From: Owenia fusiformis
Taxonomy: Eukaryota > Annelida > Polychaeta > Sabellida > Oweniidae
Assembly (NCBI GenBank): GCA_903813345.2
Contig: CAIIXF020000009.1
Coordinates: forward strand, 17,697,759 to 17,761,758
Reading direction: 5' to 3'
Length of the DNA: 64,000 nt
In this document: piece after piece, positions 48,901 to 55,825 of the stretch
How the letters are laid out: each line of letters opens with the position of its first letter
Position numbering within the stretch: the stretch's first letter is position 1
The notes under the pieces: model-generated
Database searches by the model: none
What the model was told of the DNA's origin: nothing
Seen by the model: the letters and a program-made list of their open reading frames with translations, nothing else
Translations under genes and position numbers: made by a program

Positions 48901-51900
48901 AAAACTGAAAAAGTTGCAAATAACATTCACAGATTAGATAAGAATTAACATTAAGAATTAACATTATAGAAACTTCTAGGCCAATAAAGGTTGTAGTAGA
49001 AGAATAATATTCCTATAATATTGGTCCTGTTATTTGCATGTGTCCAGAAAGTGCTAGTTATCAAAGATGACTGAAATCAAGCTTTTACCTTGGTAGGTGT
49101 CCTAGGGGGAAGATCAGCTAGAAATTGGTCAAATTCAACACAATGATGTGCTGTTGCCAGCAGAGCTTTCCTGGTCAAAGGGCGGTGGAGAAGAACTATG
49201 TCAAAGTTGTGACGATGGCGTAAATCTGATAACTCAGATGCAAAGTTGACATCACCTGAAAATATTTTAATTAACAATTGATTCAAACATTTTCCTATCT
49301 TTCTAACTTATGACTAATTTAACAATTTATATACTTCTTTTTAACACAAAATCAAAATGGCGTAAATCTCAGTTTGTAAACTGACCTGATATCAGTACTA
49401 CAGTAGCAGGAGGAGGGAAGGAACTGGAGAACCTTCTCAAACTTTGTCGTAACTTGTCATCAGCTGCATTCTTGCTGGTAGCATTGATATGGACGACTGT
49501 CACCTGAAGACATCCCACATTTTAATAATATTCTACATTTTGATTAGTCACACAGGCAAAATAGATGATTTAATTCCAGACAAGCCACACGAATTAAGAA
49601 GGACAATTGTTGAAATAACATGATAAATAACATAACAATAATTATGAATGAAACAATATCTCTCATTATACCTGTGCATCATTCAGTTCTTGTAAGATAT
49701 CTCTGCTTTCTTTGGAAGTATCACAAACACACATGAACTCTACCTCTCTGTGACCAATAAAGAAATAATCTCGGATCCTCTGTACCACTTTTAGAGCTGA
49801 CTTCCCCCTAGGCACAGTACAATTCTCTATATCCCAGAATACGCCTATAGGTTTGGGGTCATCTTGTGGTGTATCAGTGCCTAGAAACAAGAGTGAAAGA
49901 GCATTCTACTAATAGAGTTATTGAAGGAAGTGAAGATTAACATCCTTTCAATACAATCCAATTCAACATTAAGAAAATTCAAAATACATCCTTTAGAATA
50001 GATCATCATAATAATAAATTTTTCTGATGTATTAATACTTGGTCGTTCCTCAGTATTTCTTGAACTTTGTGAAGGACAGGCTCTCAACTTCATGTCATGT
50101 TTAAAACATGAAAACATCTGAGGTATATCAGGTAACGTATAAATTTCTTAGTTCCATCAAAGCATTTCTAATCAAACTTACCAGGGGAGTTATGGCTTAG
50201 GTTATGTTTAACTTCTGACATATTAAAGTATGGGTAAATAGGTAGAATAAAATATATCTCCGATCCTTCTTCTTTTTCATCCTTTCTTCTTTCCTAAAAA
50301 TACAAAAATATGTTGAACTAAGTATATATCATTTTAAAAATATGAGTTTGTTCATCCTGAATGTGTCACATGGCATTGTGGTACTAGTTTTCAGGACAAA
50401 AAGCTCAAAACTGCCACCTAAAAAAACAGAATATCAAATTACTTAAGTTGTTCTGTATGTTCAGAATTTTCAAAAATCTCATTCTCAAATTTCATTTTGT
50501 TCGTTGCGCATCTCACTACCCAGCAAAACGCCATATTGGAATTGGGTCGAAAAAACATTCACTTGATGAACAATTTTCAAGTCTTCAGCGCTCCAATACT
50601 TGCATAGATGGATGATACTGATGTAGGACATTGATATACCTGCACGTATTTTTTTCTGGTACAAAATTTTAGTATGAAGGCATGTGTGTATTTAGGTCAA
50701 TTGTAGCTCCTGTGTTGTCTGGAAACTTCAAAAGAAAATTTGGAAAAATAGAAAGTGTGAAGTGTGGACGCAGTAATTTGACTTTTAATATGGTAAATAT
50801 TTTTCATTTGATCCGGCTCTTGTGTCTCCAATCCAAATATCATTGTAATTCTGACGTCACATTTCTGGAATCACAGGAGCACCACTCAGATTTGGACAGA
50901 CAAGAGCCCAGAGATAAAAAATATCACTGTTTTGGCCTCTTAAGAAAGTTAAATAATAACAAGACGCTTCAAATGAGGTATGATTTGTCTCACATTTTTC
51001 GGAAATCACAATCGTCATTTCCAAAATTTTCTTGGTGTCTCATCTGGAGGAATATTTATTGAGCTACTGATCCTACTACAAAAGAACTGGGATCTATGCT
51101 GTCAATTGCTCCGTGGGAGAGTCATAAGTTTCAAAATCTAACATGGCTCTCGAAGTGAGTAACCCTCCCCCACCCCTTCCTCCTTATTGGCTCGTGCTGA
51201 GGCAAGAGCCATATCTCACTTGGGTATAGTAGTAAGTGATAACAACAATGGACTGAGGTTTAAATGTTAGTTTACTAGTAGAAAACCTGATGGGTTAATA
51301 TTAATTGATGAAAATGAGTTAATTCCTCAAGCAAAAGTTTAAAATAAAATTGCGTTAGAGAGGGTTTCAAACGACATATACGCAATTTTACAACAACACC
51401 ATGAACACTGTGCACTGATTTTCGGCAACATGATTTCCTAAATACAACAGAAATACGAGCGACTTCTTGATTTAGAATTGTGAACAATCTACAGCATTAA
51501 AAAAACTCCGAACATTTAACTATTCTATTAATATCTTCGGAGAACGAGAATCAAATTGACCCATCTTCACTTTTTGATATGTTTGGATGTTTTCTAAGAG
51601 GTCCGGGTACTCAGACCTACACAATTTAAAGATCTTAATCAGTTCAAAATGGGGTTGTACTAAATACCACCTAGGGCACCTAGGTGTCCCATAGAAATAC
51701 GTTACTGGAATATGTTACTACTTTATTTAAAGCTACCATTTTTCCAAGTGTTGATATATTACATAATAAAGCATTTTCATGGAACTTGTGTAGATATCCG
51801 GGGTAGATATTTCTGTTTGTTTATGATATTTTTTTCTTGAAAATTTTGAACGATGTCGAGAAAGTCATTTGTTAGGATAATATTTCATTATATTTGCTCA

Positions 51901-54900
51901 CAATAAAATGCTACAAATTCACTATTTTAGCAACTAAAGTAAGAACAATATGTGTATTTCAAATATAAATGCACACTTTAGCATAAACGGTCTGTCATTA
52001 CTACAAATAAGTGACCATACATATGAGCAAAATTCCAGGTGCCCATTTTTCTAGCCTTGCCCAAGTCGGTATTTATTTACTTATCTGATCTTGAATTATT
52101 ACCGCCTTGTACAATCCAATACATCTCCGCTGTTATTATGCTGAAATATTCAACGGTTTCGAGATTTCCATAATACCTATGCTATCAGGGGTATCGCGAA
52201 ACCTTTTTGATTGACAGATATCGTGTGGACACGACACGTGACTTCAGGCTGAATGACCAATCAAAACGTTATCAGATTGAGCTTCATAAACAAAACAAAC
52301 TTCCCATCTACGACTTGAAATTCAATGATCTGACCGAGTGTTTCTTTAGAGTTACAATATATTATGTAATTAATTGCGATTCAATGTTGATTTAAAACTG
52401 ATTTCGTGATAAAAATGCACGAAAACCTAGTTCAATGTAGCGGGTCATGTTGTCGTCGATCGACGATTGAATCTCAGCCTACATGTTCAGCGATCGTTTC
52501 AACGTTTATTGTTGAAATCTTCTCACCTTTTGTTATCCGATCGATCAGAGACAGTGCTCTCCCCAAATTGAAATCACTGAGGCGCAGCACCTCCATGTAT
52601 TTCTAAAACCAAAATGCTCCTCAATGCAATTTGGTGCGCCTCACTAATGTTGCAATAAAAAATGAGGAAATTCTAAAATGTTGCACAAAAAGTTCCAAAA
52701 TTGTAAAATGTTGCACAAAAAATTCCCAAATCATAAAATGTTGCACAAAATGTTACAAAATACTTAAATCTTGCACTAAAAGAATAACAAATCCTCCAAA
52801 CAAAAAAATCCTGGGGAGAGCACTGAGAGACATATATTATGTCTCTGGATCGATGCCCCAGCATCCACTAAACTCCCATTGATATTTATCTGATAAAATA
52901 TTTGTAATTTTATGATGAATTCGTGCTCAGATTCGTTCGTGAAAAGTCCCGGTAAAAAGTGTGCTTGTTTTTGACCGTGCATTACAATGAGCTAACGCTA
53001 CAGGGCCGTCGTTGATTGGTCAAATTTTACCGACATCAACAAACTGTCGGTAAAGCATGTGGCTTTCTCTTTGGTACAAGGCGGTCATAATAGAAATCAA
53101 GATAAGTAAAAGAGACCGACTTGGGCAAGGCTACCATTTTTCTAACAATAACATTTTTACATTTTATTTTCGAATCTTCTTTGCAATATTCTCGACTTCG
53201 AATTATTATTTCAAGTCTATTATATGTCAAGTTAATATGACAAAGGATACTTAAAATATGTACGTGGTTTAAATGGAATTATAAATCCAGATGCCCAAGG
53301 AGACACCTAGGTCACAGTCAGAGAGAATGTTCTGGCGAAAGGAGATTCTGGGATTTCAAATTCTTGAAGTTGGGAAACCTGGATGAAAAAAATGAAGTTA
53401 CCTTTTTTAATTCCTGAATCTCTCCGAAATTAGCTCATCTTGGTGACTGTAAATTGCACAGCTGTATTCAATGGAGTCTTGTCATATTCAATCAGCCTCA
53501 ATTTTAAAGTGTATATTTTATTTTTAACGTGATTTCATCGTTTTTTGTCGACTGGTAAGAATCCGCTGGGCTAATGGCAAGATGGATGACTTTTGACCTG
53601 ACCTTGACCGATGGCGGTGACGTCATCAATTTTATCTCGACTTGATTGGTTCAATGATGATTGTTTGGGAAATTTGAATTTAGTTCTCGTAACCTCCCGT
53701 GACCTCCCGAATAGGTCACGTGACCTTGTGCCGGAAGACCGACTTTTTTGTCAGTCGACCTGTTCAAAGTACATTTAGTAATAATCATCGCTTTTCAGAA
53801 CAATTTAGGAAACAATATTTTCTATCTATGTCGATTACAAAGCATCTAAGGTACGTAAATTTATATGAACAACTGAGTCAATAGGGATAAATAGCCCCAT
53901 GAGAGTCGGCGGTCTTGAAAAATACTTGGATCTGGATGCCAGACCTGTTATTGTAGACTGTATCCTTCGTCTGAATAAATATTCAGACTGTAAGTCACCT
54001 ATTGTAAAATGTGGTGTTGTATAAATGTTACAAATAAGTTTGTTTAATGATAAAATGATTACCTTATAAAGAACTTACATTATTATTTTTTCGGTATATT
54101 GTCCTCTTACTGAAGATATTCATAAAATGTACAGACGCTTCTTGTAGCGCCATTGGTTAGGTCAAGCCATTTTGGCAATGCCAATTCTCACGATAAACGA
54201 GATTTAGCCAGTGACGTCAGTCTATTTGTAAACAATAACACGTGGAGCGGACGGAGCAACATTACGGAAGCGTATTGATAAATTCCATTTGTGCGGGAAT
54301 TTATTAGATCTAGTCATTTATTATCATTATCCCGATTAATTTTCTTCATTTATAGTAAATAGAGCGGAAATGTTCATGAAGAAGGCCGAGGTAATCAAGT
54401 GGTCATGTGTTGTCAAAGTTCAAAAATTTGCATATCTCGTTTGGATCTCGTGATCTCAAACATCCTTGACATTGATTCTGCGATATACTTATGAACACAT
54501 CCTGAAGATTTGGTGAGTCTGAACATTTCATTATTTAATATCAAGGTGAACATTCTTGTAATAAACGAGAAATTTATGTGCAAAAAATATCACCGCGATT
54601 TCCAAAGGAAATATATCAATCATAACAGACCGAATATTATATTCGGTCTGTTGGATACATACTACCTGTTATTGATATCATTCCCGTTCGAAGAACGTAT
54701 TAGATGTCCGTGACCTAGGTGGTAAAATGTTTGGATTTTTTCTACTTTTGACGTTCGGAAAATTACAACTGCGTTAAAAGTAAGCATTCCTATTTATCAA
54801 TACAATTCATTACAACACTGCAAACATCTCCTTCACACGAGGCTTTATTCTTTTAAAATGATCTCTTGTGTTATCTAAAGATAGGTTACGAAAAATATTC

Positions 54901-55042
54901 AGACTATAAATTTTGCTATTACATATGTTTGTAAATAGTATTAATTGAGTGAAGATCAAACATTAAAACTTAGTCCTACCTCTTCCTCATATGTTAGACT
55001 ACATCCAACACAAACATATTCCTTTCCCACACACTCACAGTC
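30596..55042 (-). CDS. MARF1: MARF1, meiosis regulator and mRNA stability factor 1 (24 exons, start unresolved)
   Basis: Post-transcriptional regulator: a NYN-type endoribonuclease domain plus RNA-binding RRM and LOTUS domains; in mammals needed for oocyte meiosis and retrotransposon control. I join 24 exons in consistent phase: 1616 residues counted from the first recognised exon (numbering provisional), near the usual 1740. Order: Cys-rich segment (1-21), NYN domain (about 70-220, GVFWDIENC and GDVNF acidic motifs), RRM1 (about 224-300), long Ser/Tyr/Pro-rich linker (332-640), RRM2 (about 650-745), eight LOTUS domains (746-1403), tail with conserved RIAARFNVP end. It ends with TAA at 30596-30598. 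Divergent from NDE1. Neither a start codon in frame upstream of 55042 nor a further 5' exon was found; the first in-frame ATG is in the 50182-50293 exon. Confidence 0.93.
31290..31457 (-). CDS. MARF1: MARF1 exon 23 (tail)
   Basis: Residues 1446-1502. [29 protein letters not shown] matches the vertebrate SPVDLLCAPVPS and QLRPDPVI.. LIQFEE tail. Confidence 0.9.
31793..31921 (-). CDS. MARF1: MARF1 exon 22 (Ser-rich tail)
   Basis: Residues 1403-1446. Low-complexity Ser, Lys and Pro tail ([15 protein letters not shown]). Recognised by phase and splice sites rather than by strong motifs. Confidence 0.82.
31983..32030. repeat. Copy of the AAAATGTCACCACCTG dispersed family
   Basis: AAGGCATTAATTTGTAAAAT followed by GTCACCACCTGTC, in MARF1 intron 21. 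Same family as 11688-11745 and 37662-37760. Confidence 0.55.
32156..32423 (-). CDS. MARF1: MARF1 exon 21 (LOTUS 8)
   Basis: Residues 1314-1403. [40 protein letters not shown], then [11 protein letters not shown], the last LOTUS domain. Confidence 0.94.
32961..33000. repeat. Three tandem CGTGGTATATAC units
   Basis: CGTGGTATATAC occurs three times at 14-bp spacing in MARF1 intron 20. Confidence 0.85.
33311..33514 (-). CDS. MARF1: MARF1 exon 20 (LOTUS 7)
   Basis: Residues 1246-1313. [20 protein letters not shown] and [20 protein letters not shown] match the seventh LOTUS repeat. Phase 0 at both ends. Confidence 0.9.
33572..33803. repeat. 29-bp minisatellite, eight near-identical copies
   Basis: Unit TTCATTTTAATGATTGTTAT plus ATGACCATG, starting at 33572, 33601, 33630 and so on with perfect 29-bp spacing. 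It lies 71 bp from the LOTUS 6 exon. The lack of divergence suggests recent expansion. Confidence 0.95.
33875..34102 (-). CDS. MARF1: MARF1 exon 19 (LOTUS 6)
   Basis: Residues 1170-1245. [20 protein letters not shown], then [20 protein letters not shown]. Donor GTATGT; another GTATGT overlaps four bases further on. Confidence 0.92.
35161..35379 (-). pseudogene. Mariner-type transposase C-terminal fragment
   Basis: About 70 residues, including [20 protein letters not shown] and [10 protein letters not shown], typical of transposase C-termini. It overlaps the N-terminal fragment in a different frame and lacks the DDE/D catalytic region. Confidence 0.72.
35340..35582 (-). pseudogene. Mariner-type transposase N-terminal fragment
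   Basis: About 80 residues with a helix-turn-helix like that of mariner and SETMAR-type transposases ([37 protein letters not shown]). It ends at a stop shortly after the HTH; the continuation is in another frame. Confidence 0.75.
36633..36881 (-). CDS. MARF1: MARF1 exon 18 (LOTUS 5)
   Basis: Residues 1087-1169. [20 protein letters not shown] and [20 protein letters not shown], then [16 protein letters not shown]. Very close to LOTUS 3, consistent with domain duplication. Confidence 0.96.
36999..37090 (-). CDS. MARF1: MARF1 exon 17 (LOTUS 4, second half)
   Basis: Residues 1056-1086. [17 protein letters not shown] and QLPDTTIM match DWDVTEYGVCELIDIV and IPDTTICL. Confidence 0.92.
37494..37632 (-). 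CDS. MARF1: MARF1 exon 16 (LOTUS 4, first half)
   Basis: Residues 1010-1056. [20 protein letters not shown] and [10 protein letters not shown] match RAQVKRFTQDLLKLLKSQ of vertebrates. Confidence 0.94.
37662..37760. repeat. Copy of the AAAATGTCACCACCTG dispersed family
   Basis: ACATGCAAAATGTCACGACC and CCACAAAAAAGTTGGA, shared with the 31983 copy. Lies in the intron between the two LOTUS exons 15 and 16. Confidence 0.55.
38008..38225 (-). CDS. MARF1: MARF1 exon 15 (LOTUS 3)
   Basis: Residues 937-1009. [20 protein letters not shown], then [16 protein letters not shown], near-identical to the vertebrate LOTUS. Confidence 0.96.
38362..38528 (-). CDS. MARF1: MARF1 exon 14 (LOTUS 2, second half)
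   Basis: Residues 881-937. [26 protein letters not shown] and [10 protein letters not shown]. The acceptor is CTCCAG rather than the CCCAG eight bases inside, because only the former keeps the frame. Confidence 0.92.
38740..38915 (-). CDS. MARF1: MARF1 exon 13 (LOTUS 2, first half)
   Basis: Residues 823-881. [20 protein letters not shown] matches LSLKTFAPQVHSLLQTHEG of vertebrate MARF1. Confidence 0.93.
39132..39279 (-). CDS. MARF1: MARF1 exon 12 (LOTUS 1, second half)
   Basis: Residues 773-822. [18 protein letters not shown] and GRMVCLAL complete LOTUS 1. Donor GTCAGT. Confidence 0.92.
39734..39814 (-). CDS. MARF1: MARF1 exon 11 (LOTUS 1, first half)
   Basis: Residues 746-773. [15 protein letters not shown] matches the first LOTUS (OST-HTH) helix set. 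Confidence 0.9.
40073..40251 (-). CDS. MARF1: MARF1 exon 10 (RRM2 end)
   Basis: Residues 687-746. Contains [20 protein letters not shown] and [14 protein letters not shown], matching SLHRYKIGSKKILVSL of vertebrate MARF1. Confidence 0.94.
40530..40651 (-). CDS. MARF1: MARF1 exon 9 (RRM2 start)
   Basis: Residues 646-686. [20 protein letters not shown] is the first RNP strand and helix of RRM2. Confidence 0.93.
40828..41769 (-). CDS. MARF1: MARF1 exon 8 (long disordered linker)
   Basis: Residues 332-646, the longest exon of the window at 942 bp. Rich in Ser, Tyr, Pro, Gln and Asn, with [13 protein letters not shown]-type patches. It includes a coding tandem repeat at 41173-41292. Position between RRM1 and RRM2 matches the low-complexity linker of other MARF1 proteins. 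Confidence 0.9.
41173..41292. repeat. Coding 30-bp repeat (four 10-residue units) in MARF1 linker
   Basis: Four 30-bp copies on the minus strand encode degenerate decapeptides of the type [20 protein letters not shown] and [10 protein letters not shown]. The 30-bp period keeps the frame, so length change would be tolerated. Confidence 0.85.
42424..42569 (-). CDS. MARF1: MARF1 exon 7 (RRM1 end)
   Basis: Residues 283-332. [19 protein letters not shown] completes RRM1, as in vertebrate QKRMENEDVFGNRI. The intron upstream is 6.2 kb and full of fold-back elements. Confidence 0.9.
43072..43794. repeat. Large fold-back, arms of about 310 bp
   Basis: GGTGCTATGGAAGTTAACAG at the left is inverted at the right as AACTTCCATAGCACC, and the complementarity continues through CATGATGAAATAACCTTTTC and AAGATTCTGTTCA-type blocks. 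The loop is about 100 bp. A third, diverged half-copy lies at 42757-42892. It is in MARF1 intron 6. Confidence 0.88.
43864..44848. mobile_element. 985-bp TA-flanked element
   Basis: Terminal repeats CAGTTGGGGACAAAAATAAA and, inverted, CATTTGGGGACATAAATAAA, with TA on both flanks. The interior carries diverged relatives of the neighbouring fold-back (for example CTGTCACATTTTCAGAGGAC) and no recognisable transposase. Probably a Tc1/mariner-type non-autonomous copy. Confidence 0.75.
47161..47896. repeat. Fold-back element, about 735 bp
   Basis: AAAGGAGTGGTATCGATATG plus GTGAACT is inverted at 47870-47896, and an inner pair (ACCTCTCAATATT and AATATTGAGAGGT regions around 47435 and 47605) extends the pairing. 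A third copy of the arm start lies at 42708-42733. Confidence 0.75.
47905..48180. repeat. Degenerate tandem repeat, about three units
   Basis: GAACTTCTGATAACTTGTAG with ATGATTTTGAAAAGAAATTGGTCAATTTGAA recurs at about 100-125 bp spacing in MARF1 intron 6. Confidence 0.7.
48726..48904 (-). CDS. MARF1: MARF1 exon 6 (RRM1)
   Basis: Residues 224-283. [18 protein letters not shown] and [12 protein letters not shown] correspond to RNP motifs of RRM1. Confidence 0.94.
49089..49255 (-). CDS. MARF1: MARF1 exon 5 (NYN domain end)
   Basis: Residues 168-223. [18 protein letters not shown] carries the third acidic residue of the NYN fold, and DLPPRTPTK ends the domain. Confidence 0.96.
49386..49503 (-). 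CDS. MARF1: MARF1 exon 4 (NYN domain)
   Basis: Residues 129-168. [20 protein letters not shown] matches vertebrate MARF1 almost exactly. Confidence 0.96.
49672..49880 (-). CDS. MARF1: MARF1 exon 3 (NYN domain start)
   Basis: Residues 59-128. [19 protein letters not shown] is the N-terminal NYN motif with its catalytic-type Asp; the exon ends in ILQELNDAQ. Confidence 0.95.
50182..50293 (-). CDS. MARF1: MARF1 recognised exon 2
   Basis: Residues 22-59, a charged run ([12 protein letters not shown]) followed by [16 protein letters not shown]. The ATG in NMSEV is the first in-frame start codon I can see. Ends in phase 1 before GTAAGT. Confidence 0.7.
52052..53133. mobile_element. 1.08-kb Mutator-like element with perfect 9-bp target duplication
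   Basis: TIRs of about 60 bp start TAGCCTTGCCCAAGTCGGT and are inverted at the right end. The 9 bases CCATTTTTC flank both ends (52043-52051 and 53134-53142). A 9-bp duplication with long TIRs fits Mutator-like elements. No transposase is recognised. A second inverted-repeat element (52552-52825) lies inside. Confidence 0.8.
52552..52825. mobile_element. 274-bp inverted-repeat element nested in the Mutator-like element
   Basis: Perfect 13-bp termini CAGTGCTCTCCCC and its inverse. The core has four copies of a 31-bp unit built on AAAATGTTGCACAAAAA (52672-52785). Termini of CAGTG type recall hAT MITEs, but no clean target duplication is visible because the flanks are themselves inverted (GATCGATC...AGAGA). 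Confidence 0.7.
53600..53740. promoter_or_regulatory. Promoter-like cluster (CRE, CCAAT, E-box, ETS) in MARF1 intron 1
   Basis: Contains TGACGTCA, an inverted CCAAT (GATTGGTT), the 12-bp palindrome GGTCACGTGACC at 53714-53725 and CCGGAAG just after it. Could be an alternative MARF1 promoter. This is inference from motif density only. Confidence 0.35.
54624..54652. repeat. Perfect short hairpin
   Basis: AACAGACCGAAT and ATTCGGTCTGTT, 12-bp perfect arms around a 5-base loop. Confidence 0.85.
54980..55042 (-). CDS. MARF1: MARF1 recognised exon 1 (Cys-rich, tentative)
   Basis: Residues 1-21, [21 protein letters not shown], phase 0 at both ends with good acceptor (TTTCAG) and donor (GTAGGA). The C-x-C and C-x2-C spacing suggests part of a zinc-ribbon like the Cys pairs upstream of the NYN domain in vertebrate MARF1. 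It might be an untranslated exon instead, as no in-frame ATG precedes it. Confidence 0.55.
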
Positions 55043-55748
55043 CTGAAAATATCAGTGGAAAATGTTTGTTTTTATCTGGACAGCTTACATCATGGCGGAG
55101 ACTTGCAACGTCTATTTTTAAAATTTATTGCTACGCTTTCCGCTATAATATAGTTCTATATATCATATGACGTCAGATAAGTATTATCCTATTATTTGCA
55201 TTTTTTGCTAGTTTATGATAATGAATTTCATCCGATTATTTCCCCATCAATGCACAATTACCTTAAAAATCTTATAAATAGCATATTTACTTTATGCGGA
55301 CTAATTTTTCCAACTTAGAATTTAAGAACTACTTTCAGTATCTCTTCCGGAATGAAAAATTCGAAAAAAAACTGGAGAGAGTTTTCTTAATTATATGTCA
55401 ATATTCAAAGGAATGGAGAACGGATTATAATATATTGTCATAGGTGGTATTTATAATATTCAAAATATTGCATTTATATTAACAAGACGATGTATTAACC
55501 TTACCAGTAATCGATTGTTTTTTCATAAAATTTTACTCATTTTGAATAGCCTTGGATTTTGACTTCAGACATTGTAGGCTAGATTAGGCCTTTACTGTAC
55601 ATTTTAACAAATTGAAGCTCAAGGGTTGGAGTATTCAAAGGTGAGCCTTCTTGGCTCAGTAACAGGAAATGACAGTTTTGATTCTGTTAGCAAATTGATC
55701 GGAGTATCTAGCACTGAAAGGCCAAATTGATAAACTAAAGAACTGAAG
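55043..55748. promoter_or_regulatory. Divergent MARF1/NDE1 promoter interval
   Basis: About 0.7 kb separates the most 5' recognised MARF1 exon (minus) from the NDE1 start codon (plus). It holds a perfect CRE, TGACGTCA, at 55168-55175 and several possible 5' untranslated exon donors on the minus strand (GTAAGC near 55086, GTAAGG near 55503). Transcription starts are not determined. Confidence 0.6.
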
Positions 55749-55825
55749 ATGGACGATAAACGTTTCAAAACTCCTGAAGATGAAATCATGTTTTGGAGAA
55801 AACAAGCAGAAGAGTTCAAAATAGC
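55749..55825 (+). CDS. NDE1: NDE1 exon 1 (start codon)
   Basis: Residues 1-26. AAGATGG start context; the peptide has the conserved EDEIMFWRKQAEEFK, like EETAYWKELSLKYK of vertebrates. Ends in phase 2 before GTAAGT. Confidence 0.92.

Larger units (their letters stand above)
50294..54979. other. MARF1 intron 1 (4.7 kb)
   Basis: No additional MARF1 exon was recognised. It contains the Mutator-like element at 52052-53133 and two CRE/CCAAT/E-box clusters at about 53600-53740 and 54150-54290. Confidence 0.5.

Noticed and set aside
55062-55095. MARF1 start at the ATG before a GTAAGC donor near 55086
   Set aside because: Joining this ATG to the 54980-55042 exon gives phase 2 and a short frame ending in TAA; it could only be an untranslated exon with a short upstream frame.
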